Assembly (NCBI GenBank): GCA_030043175.1
Contig: JASHYD010000136.1
Coordinates: forward strand, 1-19,106
Length of the DNA stretch: 19,106 nt
Direction: 5' to 3'
Origin: Xanthobacteraceae bacterium
Lineage (GTDB): Bacteria > Pseudomonadota > Alphaproteobacteria > Rhizobiales > Xanthobacteraceae
A program made the position numbers and the translations under genes. This document shows, one piece after another, positions 13,893 through 19,106 of this stretch; the stretch's first letter is position 1, and each line of letters begins with the position of its first letter. The notes beneath the pieces are model-generated. The model saw only the letters and a program-made list of their open reading frames with translations. It was not told the DNA's origin and did no database searches.

Positions 13893-14344
13893 AAAATGAC
13901 GCAGCTTCGGGCAAGCCAGCGCGTGCCGCCTCAAGGCGCGCGGCACGGACTGGATCTTCATGTTCGAGCCGCACTCGGCTGCCAGATTTGGGGTGCTTAA
14001 TCGGAATCGCCAACAGGCGTCGGCATTTCCTCCACGTGATGTCGCACGGTCTCGTGCGGCACCACGCGGAGATCTACGTCGCGGATGTGAGCCCGAAGAA
14101 GCTGGCGAAGAGACGGACATGGCGAGCCAAAGGGTTGGGGTGCGCTTTAAGCGAGGCTGTGGAGATGTGATAAATAACCCAACCAGCGCGGCGCGCGATA
14201 AGCCGCCTGAGATTCCAACGACAACGCGGCAAGCGAACGCCTGAATAAATTGCTTCTGAAGCCTGGATATGGCCTATCAAACGACGATTTGGCTTCGCCC
14301 GGGATATAGCGGCACGACTCGCCATTCGGTGATTGGACACTACG

Positions 14345-14869
14345 ATGCATCGCGTTTTCACTGCGATAGCGATCGTCGGCGCCTTGTCAATTGTTGGCGC
14401 CGTGCCGTTTTTCGACGAGCCTCTAACGCCGTTGCCCGATCAACTGACGGCTGATTCCATTGTCGTCGAGAAATCAACGCACCGCATGAGTCTCTTCAAG
14501 GACGGACAGGTGCTGCGCACCTATCGGGTGTCTCTCGGTCACGGCGGGCCGGAACCAAAGTCCCGCGAGGGCGACGCGCGCACTCCGGAAGGTCTGTACT
14601 TCATCGACCGCCGCAATCCGCGCAGCTGCTGCCATCTGGCGCTTCATATCAGCTACCCGAGCGCTGCGGACGTCGCCGCTGCGCGCGCCCGCGGGGTCAG
14701 TGCCGGCAGCGACGTGGAGATTCACGGCATCAGGAGCGGACTGGGCTGGCTTGGAAGATGGCACCGCACCGTGGACTGGACCTCAGGCTGCATCGCCGTA
14801 ACCAATAGCGAGATGGATGAAATCTGGCGCGTCGTGCCGGACGGGACGCCGATTGTCATCAGGCATTAG
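14345..14869 (+). CDS. L,D-transpeptidase (YkuD domain), exported
   Basis: 174 residues. Residues 4-22 form a hydrophobic export or anchor segment, so the enzyme acts in the periplasm. The YkuD domain begins with DSIVVEKSTHRMSLFKDGQVLRTYRVSLG. The catalytic pattern is present: His127 in DVEIHGIR, and Cys149 in TSGCIAVTNSEMDEIW. These enzymes form 3-3 peptidoglycan cross-links or attach proteins to peptidoglycan. This one is a short single-domain member without a LysM or peptidoglycan-binding domain. ATG 14345 is chosen because the hydrophobic segment follows at once; a TTG at 14333 would add four residues. Only a weak GGA is seen 8 bases upstream. The gene stands alone, and no terminator is visible after 14869. 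Confidence 0.88.
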   Translation: MHRVFTAIAIVGALSIVGAVPFFDEPLTPLPDQLTADSIVVEKSTHRMSLFKDGQVLRTYRVSLGHGGPEPKSREGDARTPEGLYFIDRRNPRSCCHLALHISYPSAADVAAARARGVSAGSDVEIHGIRSGLGWLGRWHRTVDWTSGCIAVTNSEMDEIWRVVPDGTPIVIRH

Positions 14870-15366
14870 CTCAACAATTGGACAGAGTTCGCTTGGCGTC
14901 TCGGCTTACCCTGATCCTGCGCAGCCCCGCCGGCATGGCTCGCCCCACCCCAGCCGCTGGCCGCCACGGCGAGCTTGAGCGCAGCAGCGTTAACACGGCC
15001 GCTGCAAGGAGATACTTCGACTACGTCTGGCTGCTTGAATGTCACACGTCGTGTTAACGCCGATCGGCTTTAGAACCGCGTTGCAGTGCTGGCAGGACTT
15101 TGACCTCGGCTGTGCGAGGTGCGCGCCAATGCTCGTAGAGACCGCTTGGCCGGCTGGGCAAATCGCTCAGGTTTACCGCATAATTGGAACTGTGCCGGGC
15201 GATTTTGCCCAACCTGCGGGGCGGTTCAGGATGGTGCGAAATTCGCAATAATTAATGTTACAACGAATATTGCCCGACCGTAATGAACATTTAATTCAAA
15301 CGTAACTTGTGTTCTTCGGCGGGTGGTTGTCTCAATGCGCGCGAGTTGCTCACCCGGGAGATCGTT
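14870..15366. other. Intergenic region with an 11-bp inverted repeat and an AT-rich promoter-like stretch
   Basis: No gene is supported in these 497 bp; short open frames here have no recognisable product. GCGTTAACACG (14987-14997) recurs inverted as CGTGTTAACGC (15050-15060), 52 bp apart. The stretch 15238-15310 is much richer in A+T than its surroundings and contains an imperfect inverted repeat (15250-15261 against 15280-15296) and two CGTAA boxes 22 bp apart (15279, 15301). It is a likely promoter/regulatory region for the LTxxQ gene. Confidence 0.45.
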
Positions 15367-15912
15367 ATGCTCAAGACAGTCACGGCCGGCGCCACCGCCC
15401 TGATGCTTATCGCGGGAGTGTCCGCCTATGCGCAGCAGCCGCCCACCGGCACGGACTCTGGGCGACGCCAGCTGTTCGCGCCGGAAGATCGCGCCGCATT
15501 TCTCGATGCGCGCATCGCCGCGCTTCACGCCGGTTTGCGGCTGACCGCCGAGCAAGAGAAAGCGTGGCCCGCGTTCGAACAGGCTTATCGTGATGTTGCG
15601 GCAACGCGCGACAATCGCGCATTGGGGGCTCGCGCCGGACAGCCGCAAGACGACCCGGTCCAGCGCATTGAGCGCAGAGCCGACGCCCTCGCGGCTCGCA
15701 GCGCGGCGCTGCGGCGGTATGCCGACGCCTTGGCGCCGCTTTACCAGAGCCTTGATGACGGCCAGAAGCCCCGTTTCGGATTACTGTCGCGGCTGGAGCG
15801 CCCACGCGCTCTCGCGTTCTTCCGTGGCGGCCGGGATCGCGGTGAATTTCCCTTCGCGCGCGGCGAGTTTCGCGAATTTCGTTTCCGGGGCGACCGCCCC
15901 GCCCTTCCGTGA
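15367..15912 (+). CDS. LTxxQ-motif periplasmic protein, Spy/CpxP-like
   Basis: 181 residues. A Sec signal peptide ends at AGVSAYAQQ (about residue 22). The mature part is mainly helical and Ala/Arg-rich, with the family hallmark LTAEQEKAWPAFEQAYRD and a second half of helices (RIERRADALAARSAALRRYADALAPLYQSLDDGQKPRF). The Pfam LTXXQ family includes the periplasmic chaperone Spy and the stress sensor-modulator CpxP. Rhizobial members are usually annotated only by the motif. The C-terminal 35 residues are Arg/Phe/Gly-rich (FRGGRDRGEFPFARGEF), which is unusual and may bind nucleic acid or membranes; that is speculation. GGGAG near 15355 supports ATG 15367. An AT-rich region with repeated CGTAA boxes lies directly upstream and suggests stress regulation. 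Confidence 0.8.
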   Translation: MLKTVTAGATALMLIAGVSAYAQQPPTGTDSGRRQLFAPEDRAAFLDARIAALHAGLRLTAEQEKAWPAFEQAYRDVAATRDNRALGARAGQPQDDPVQRIERRADALAARSAALRRYADALAPLYQSLDDGQKPRFGLLSRLERPRALAFFRGGRDRGEFPFARGEFREFRFRGDRPALP

Positions 15913-15991
15913 ACGCAAAGTGGGGCGCGTTGCCTGCGCGGCCCACCTCATTGGCAGTCGTTCCCGCACGTGCCCGGACGCGCAGTTGAGG

Positions 15992-16137
15992 TCGCCGTCT
16001 CACCGCCATCAACTTCGTGGCCGGCACCTTGAATTCCGCGGCGGCCTTCTCAAGGGCGTCGGCCTCATCCGGCGTCGACCTCGCCTCTTTGGACGGCCTC
16101 ACCTGATCGGCTTGGGCGGTTGCGGTTTCTTTGCCAT
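15992..16137 (-). pseudogene. Possible frameshifted small gene, basic Ala/Lys-rich peptide
   Basis: On the minus strand ATG 16137 opens MAKKPQPPKPIR and stops at once (TGA). The neighbouring frame continues from there with RPSKEARSTPDEADALEKAA and then AEFKVPATKLMAVRRR. The join looks like one small basic protein of about 50 residues with a 1-base loss near 16102. The downstream frame then stays open by chance through the antisense of the LTxxQ gene, so the true end is unclear. I do not recognise a function. Alternatively a short protein starts at GTG 16102. It lies between the converging LTxxQ gene and the exported-protein gene. Confidence 0.35.
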
Positions 16138-16163
16138 GCCCGCGGGATCCGCCGCGGGCATGG
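16134..16163. repeat. 12-bp-arm perfect hairpin, REP-like, over the small gene's start
   Basis: CCATGCCCGCGG (16134-16145) and CCGCGGGCATGG (16152-16163) are perfect inverted arms around the 6-base loop GATCCG. It is the longest perfect stem seen in the window. It covers the minus-strand ATG at 16137 and lies about 90 bp past the stop of the minus-strand gene ending at 16256. It could act as that gene's terminator hairpin, though no T-run follows on either strand, or be a dispersed palindromic unit. Confidence 0.6.
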
Positions 16164-16255
16164 TATGTTCAATCCAGCGGAAAGGCCTTCTGCCGACGAA
16201 GAAGGGCCAGGGCGCTATTTCCTCCCGCAGCAAACCTGATCGACTCCCAGCAAGC

Positions 16256-16696
16256 TCATGGAAGCGAAATTGCCATTCCGCTCAGGTCAAGGTCGGCTAT
16301 CAATCCGACCTGCTGGCCACGTAAGTGCAAAATAGCACCCTTCTCGTTGGTCAGCGCGGTCACGCCGCCTCCGATGACAAGCGCCGCGCCTGCATTGGCG
16401 GCCCCATATACCCCGGCGACATCGGATGGCCTAAAAATGTTGCTGACAGTGCCGACAAAATGCGTTTCCGAGGCGCCGAATACGAGGCCCGCACTTAGCC
16501 CGCCGATCGACAGCGGGTACCGCCGGCCGTGAAATATCAGCGTTCCGCCGCCGCCGGAGCCCCCAATGAACCAACCCGCTTTGAACACCGAAATCAGGAT
16601 AGTGCCGCTGTCGGCATAGGCTACCGATGAAACAGTCGCGCCAACCATGGCGATCAGGCCGGTAACACCGGCACGGAATCGACGAGAAATTCGCAT
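16256..16696 (-). CDS. Exported protein of unknown function, Gly-rich
   Basis: 146 residues. The N-terminus MRISRRFRAGVTGLIAMVGATVSSVAYADSG is a clear Sec signal peptide (cleavage near AYA-D). The mature part is rich in Gly and beta-branched residues: ISVFKAGWFIGGSGGGGTLIF, YPLSIGGLSAGLVFGASE, GTVSNIFRPSDVAGVYGA and LTNEKGAILHLRGQQVGL. The regular alternation suggests a small beta-barrel or beta-sandwich. I have a sense of similar rhizobial exported proteins but no family name I can defend. It has no Cys for a lipoprotein anchor. GGGGAG, 6-9 bases before ATG 16696, supports the start. Three copies of a CGCGGTCG element lie in its upstream region and may control it. Confidence 0.75.
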   Translation of the reverse strand: MRISRRFRAGVTGLIAMVGATVSSVAYADSGTILISVFKAGWFIGGSGGGGTLIFHGRRYPLSIGGLSAGLVFGASETHFVGTVSNIFRPSDVAGVYGAANAGAALVIGGGVTALTNEKGAILHLRGQQVGLIADLDLSGMAISLP

Positions 16697-17400
16697 AGTG
16701 GTTCTCCCCTCGTGGGCTGCGTTTAAGTGGCCGCCGCAGCTTTCCAACCCGCGGTCGTGACTTGCCCACACTGGCCAATCAAATTGATGACTTCGTGGGT
16801 AACGGATTAATTCGTGGTAATTTTCGACCGCGGGTGGTTGCTTCGCGGTCGTGACATCCGCCCCTATTGGAGACCAAAACCGGGGCCGGGGGCACGCCCG
16901 GCTCTGCGTGGATACGGCGCGCGCTACCAATCAGGCCGACAGCTGGCGGCATGAACCTTTGTTCATGTGTCCTTACTCACGAGCGGGCGAGCCACAGTGC
17001 AACCCGCTCGGCGGCTTCGAGCGGACGGTCGCGGTTAGTCTCGCTTGCCTCAAGCCGCGCCACGACGGACGGTAGGTGAGCGCAATTCGTCATCACGATG
17101 GCGTGCCAGAACAGAGGTGCGCCGGCGTATTGTGAGCCCTGGGCGCGCCACGCTCATCCTCGACGTCGTCCGATCGTTTGATTTCGGCGATCGGGCGAGC
17201 ACCGCTCACCGGCGATATTTTTGTCGTAGACCAATCGGAGCTAGCCTTGGCCTTCCTGGCTTCGAGGCGAGCGGTCCGGGTCTCTCCCTTTGGCTTTTTT
17301 GCCTGCGGTGGTGAGATCCCAGGCGGAACCGGATAAGGTTACCCGCAGGCGCTTCCCATTATGTTAATTGGAGGAGCCGAACGGAGGACTTGGATCAGCA
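16697..17400. other. 700-bp region without an assigned gene; cluster of CGCGGTCG elements
   Basis: ACCCGCGGTCG (16747-16757) recurs inverted as CGACCGCGGGT (16825-16835), and CGCGGTCGTGAC occurs directly at 16750-16761 and again at 16844-16855. The last two elements form a perfect 8-bp-arm hairpin (16825-16832 with 16844-16851). The 16800-16824 stretch is AT-rich. From about 17313 back to 17094 the minus strand has an open frame without a start codon or recognised product (KGETRTARLEARKAKASSDW). It may be a gene relic, but I cannot support it. Confidence 0.4.
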
Positions 17401-17877
17401 ATGTTTTCGAGCGCCTGGGATGAGAGGTTTATGCTGCTGGCGCATCAGATCGCCCGCTGGAGCAAGGAAAAAGGCCGCCGGGTCGGCGCCGTCATCGTCG
17501 GACCGGATAAGGAGATCAGATCGACCGGCTTTAACGGGCTTCCGCGCGGCGTGCGCGACGATGTCGAGGCGCGGCACTGCCGCGAGACCGGGGCCAAGTA
17601 CCTGTGGAGTTCCCACGCCGAGCGCAACGCAATCTACAACGCCGCCCGGATCGGCGTGTCGCTCAAGGGCTGCGTCATGTATGTGCCGTGGTTCCCGTGC
17701 GTGGAGTGTGCCAAGGCGATCATCCAGTCCGGCATCAGCGAACTCGTCGCCTATAAGCCCGACTTCTCCGAGCCGAAATGGGGGGTGGAATTTCAGGTCG
17801 TGCAGGAGATGTTTAGCGAAGCGGACCTCAAGGTGCGTTACATGGCGAGGCTAGAGGATCTGTCGGTCGGCTCGTGA
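17401..17877 (+). CDS. dCMP deaminase-like cytidine/deoxycytidylate deaminase family protein
   Basis: 158 residues of the zinc-dependent cytidine deaminase superfamily, most like deoxycytidylate deaminase (ComEB type), which converts dCMP to dUMP for thymidylate synthesis. Zinc ligands and the proton shuttle are visible: His72 and Glu74 in SSHAERNAIYNA, and Cys100 and Cys103 in FPCVECAKAII. The N-terminal WDERFMLLAHQIARWSKEKGRRVGAVIV and STGFNGLPRG are typical of the dCMP branch, which separates it from tRNA adenosine or CMP deaminases. GGAGGA (17383-17388) lies 12 bases before ATG 17401, a rather long spacing; an in-frame TTG at 17368 has no better site. It converges on the CoA-transferase gene. 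A GC-rich hairpin (17934-17950) lies between the two stop codons. Confidence 0.85.
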   Translation: MFSSAWDERFMLLAHQIARWSKEKGRRVGAVIVGPDKEIRSTGFNGLPRGVRDDVEARHCRETGAKYLWSSHAERNAIYNAARIGVSLKGCVMYVPWFPCVECAKAIIQSGISELVAYKPDFSEPKWGVEFQVVQEMFSEADLKVRYMARLEDLSVGS

Positions 17878-17933
17878 ATCGGCGCCCCGGAGCGCGGCGT
17901 CGCGGCCCGCCCTTCGCAGTCTGCCGGGATCAG

Positions 17934-17950
17934 GCGCGCATGACGCGCGC
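17934..17950. terminator. Small GC hairpin between convergent genes
   Basis: GCGCGC (17934-17939), loop ATGAC, GCGCGC (17945-17950). It lies in the 85-bp gap between the stops of the deaminase (17877) and the CoA-transferase (17963). No T-run on either side, so function as a bidirectional terminator is only possible. Confidence 0.25.
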
Positions 17951-17962
17951 ACATGGCCCAGC

Positions 17963-19106
17963 TTAAATGACGCCGTCTTCCCGCAGTGCGGCCAGTTTCG
18001 CCTCATCGAAACCAAGACGGTCGGTCAACACCTCATCGGTATGCTGGCCGAGCAGCGGCGGCGGCAACCGATAATCGGGCGGCGTTTCGGAAAGCCGTAC
18101 CGGATTGGCGATAACATCAACGCCCTTCGCGGTTGCGGCGTGAGGCATGTGGACGATGACCCCGCGGGCGCGCGCCTGCGGGTCCGCAAAGATGTCGCGC
18201 AGCGTGTTGATCGGTCCGCAGGCGATCTTCAATGCTTCAAGCCGCTCCACCCATTCGGCAGTGGTCCTCGTTTTCATCACCGGCGTGAGCGCGTCGACGA
18301 CAAGCTGACGGTTTTCGACCCGCGCCGCATTGGTCGCGAAGCGCTGGTCGGCAACGAGGTGGCCGAGTCCAAAACTGTCGCAAAACCGCTTGAAGGTCGG
18401 GTCGTTTGCAATCGACAGCACGACGTGTCCGTCGCTGGTCGCAAACACCTGATAGGGTACGATGTTCGGATGCTGATTGCCGAGCCGGGGCGGGTTCTCG
18501 GCGGTCGCAAGATAATTCATGCCTTGGTTGGCGAGGACAGCGACATGTGCATCAAGCATCCCGATGTCGATTTGCTGTCCGCGGCCGGTGGCGTCCCGAT
18601 GGCGCAGCGCCGCCAATATGCCGATGCAGCCATAGAGGCCCGCGATCAAGTCGGCGAGCGGAACTCCGACTTTCTGCGGCAGGCCGTCCGGTTCACCGGT
18701 CAGACTCATGACCCCGCCCATCGCCTGGATCAAGCTGTCGTAGCCGGGGCGCTGCGCATAAGGTCCGGTCTGCCCGAAGCCGGTGATCGAACAGTAGATC
18801 AGCCCGGGAAATCTCTCGAGGAGCTGCTCATAGCCGAGGCCGTACTTGCGGAGCGCCCCCACCTTGAAGTTCTCAACAAGGATGTCGCTCTGTGCGATCA
18901 ACCGCAGCGCGATCTGTTGGCCTTCCGGCTTGGCAATGTCGAGCGTGACCGACCGCTTGTTGCGATTGACCCCGACGAAATAGGCGCTCTCCTTGGTTCC
19001 GGGCATGAAGGGTGGCGCGAATCCGCGCGTGTCGTCGCCGCAACCCGGCTTCTCAATCTTGAGGACGTCGGCGCCGAGATCGGCGAGCATCTGCACGCAG
19101 GTCGGC
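17963..19106 (-). CDS. CaiB/BaiF family III CoA-transferase (5' end cut by the window edge)
   Basis: 381 residues are visible. The frame is open to the window edge, and the residues before the first GTG (19096) read PTC, continuing the family's usual GPxCxxxLADLGADVLKIE. The true N-terminus therefore lies to the right, about 15-20 residues away. Family III CoA-transferases move CoA between organic acids. Conserved blocks include RGFAPPF, NRNKRSVTLDI, SDILVENFKVGAL, YCSITGFGQTGPYAQRPGYD and MSLTGEPDG. The Asp in GVPLADLIAGLYG (about residue 149 from the GTG) is in the position of the catalytic Asp that carries the acyl group. C-terminal NPVRLSETPP and LGQHTDEVL are also typical. The acyl substrate cannot be told. 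TAA stop at 17965-17963. Confidence 0.9.
   Translation of the reverse strand, partial: PTCVQMLADLGADVLKIEKPGCGDDTRGFAPPFMPGTKESAYFVGVNRNKRSVTLDIAKPEGQQIALRLIAQSDILVENFKVGALRKYGLGYEQLLERFPGLIYCSITGFGQTGPYAQRPGYDSLIQAMGGVMSLTGEPDGLPQKVGVPLADLIAGLYGCIGILAALRHRDATGRGQQIDIGMLDAHVAVLANQGMNYLATAENPPRLGNQHPNIVPYQVFATSDGHVVLSIANDPTFKRFCDSFGLGHLVADQRFATNAARVENRQLVVDALTPVMKTRTTAEWVERLEALKIACGPINTLRDIFADPQARARGVIVHMPHAATAKGVDVIANPVRLSETPPDYRLPPPLLGQHTDEVLTDRLGFDEAKLAALREDGVI

Larger units (their letters stand above)
13378..14172 (+). pseudogene. Decayed TnpB (IS200/IS605-family OrfB) remnant
   Basis: No intact frame exists, but pieces of TnpB are readable. From 13381, frame 1 gives LLRRLDSAFAAFLKRRKQGKKP. 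After an apparent 1-base loss near 13453 the neighbouring frame gives FPAFKAKARFHSARLRVG. The first frame then resumes with VKDGCIRIVGVG up to about 13557. Together these match the LDRAF-FF-GEKPGFPRFK-KDG-I-GVG region of TnpB. A second block at 14006-14111 gives IANRRRHFLHVMS, LVRHHAEIYVADVSPKKLAK and then MAS in a shifted frame, matching the segment ahead of the zinc finger. Between about 13620 and 14000 nothing is recognisable, and the distance is longer than expected by roughly 100 bp. No TnpA, no C-terminal zinc finger and no defined ends are seen. The identification is by remembered family motifs. Confidence 0.7.

Noticed and set aside
13791..14120. 109-codon minus-strand open frame
   Set aside because: The plus strand in the same region reads as TnpB in 14006-14111, so this is antisense to a decayed transposon gene.
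15039..15251. 70-codon plus-strand open frame
   Set aside because: No ribosome site, no recognised content, and it runs into the AT-rich regulatory stretch.
15407..16102. 231-codon minus-strand open frame as one protein
   Set aside because: Only the first 37 or so codons look protein-like; the remainder is antisense to the LTxxQ gene.
1..19106. CRISPR array, phage genes, toxin-antitoxin pairs or defence islands
   Set aside because: No regularly spaced repeats, no phage structural or integrase genes and no convincing defence genes were seen; the TnpB remnant is too decayed to function.

Overview
The window looks like a chromosomal segment of a GC-rich alphaproteobacterium, probably of the order Hyphomicrobiales (Bradyrhizobium or Rhodoplanes-like). 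This is inferred from codon use, the betaine-lipid genes, a rhizobial-type TnpB remnant and the overall gene mix. No rRNA, tRNA, CRISPR array, prophage or intact insertion sequence is visible.

Layout. Positions 1-168 (minus) hold the N-terminus of a membrane protein of the lysylphosphatidylglycerol synthase TM/UPF0104 type that runs off the left edge. Divergent from it is a plus-strand lipid block: a GT4 glycosyltransferase (400-1509), btaA (1723-2970) and btaB (3076-3735). BtaA and BtaB make the phosphorus-free betaine lipid diacylglyceryl-trimethylhomoserine, and a Pho-box-like site at 1651-1668 lies just in front of btaA. The region therefore reads as a phosphate-starvation membrane-remodelling locus.

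Next come two genes for extracytoplasmic redox proteins: a secreted fusion of a carboxypeptidase-regulatory-like domain, a c-type cytochrome and a Vgb-type beta-propeller (3915-5612), and a Tat-exported FAD_binding_2 flavoprotein (5826-7898). A strong hairpin/REP-like cluster separates them. A third plus-strand gene (8013-8958), with two tandem Ig-like CxxGC repeats and a C-terminal regulatory-like domain, is broken by a perfect 7-bp tandem duplication.

The middle holds a SET-domain protein (minus, 9333-9776), a PYROXD2/phytoene-desaturase-like oxidoreductase (minus, 9808-11409) and, divergent from it, an N-acyl-D-amino-acid-deacylase-like amidohydrolase (11545-13263). About 1.1 kb follows without an intact gene, but it contains two recognisable pieces of a decayed IS605-family TnpB.

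The right part holds a YkuD-type L,D-transpeptidase (14345-14869), an LTxxQ-motif Spy/CpxP-like periplasmic protein (15367-15912), a probable broken small gene with a 12-bp hairpin over its start (15992-16163), an exported protein of unknown function (minus, 16256-16696), a dCMP deaminase-like enzyme (17401-17877) and a CaiB/BaiF family III CoA-transferase (minus) cut by the right edge.

The most interesting items are the Pho-box/TTG-start architecture of btaA, the cytochrome-propeller plus Tat-flavoprotein pair, the 7-bp-duplication pseudogene, the bacterial SET protein and the hidden TnpB remnant.
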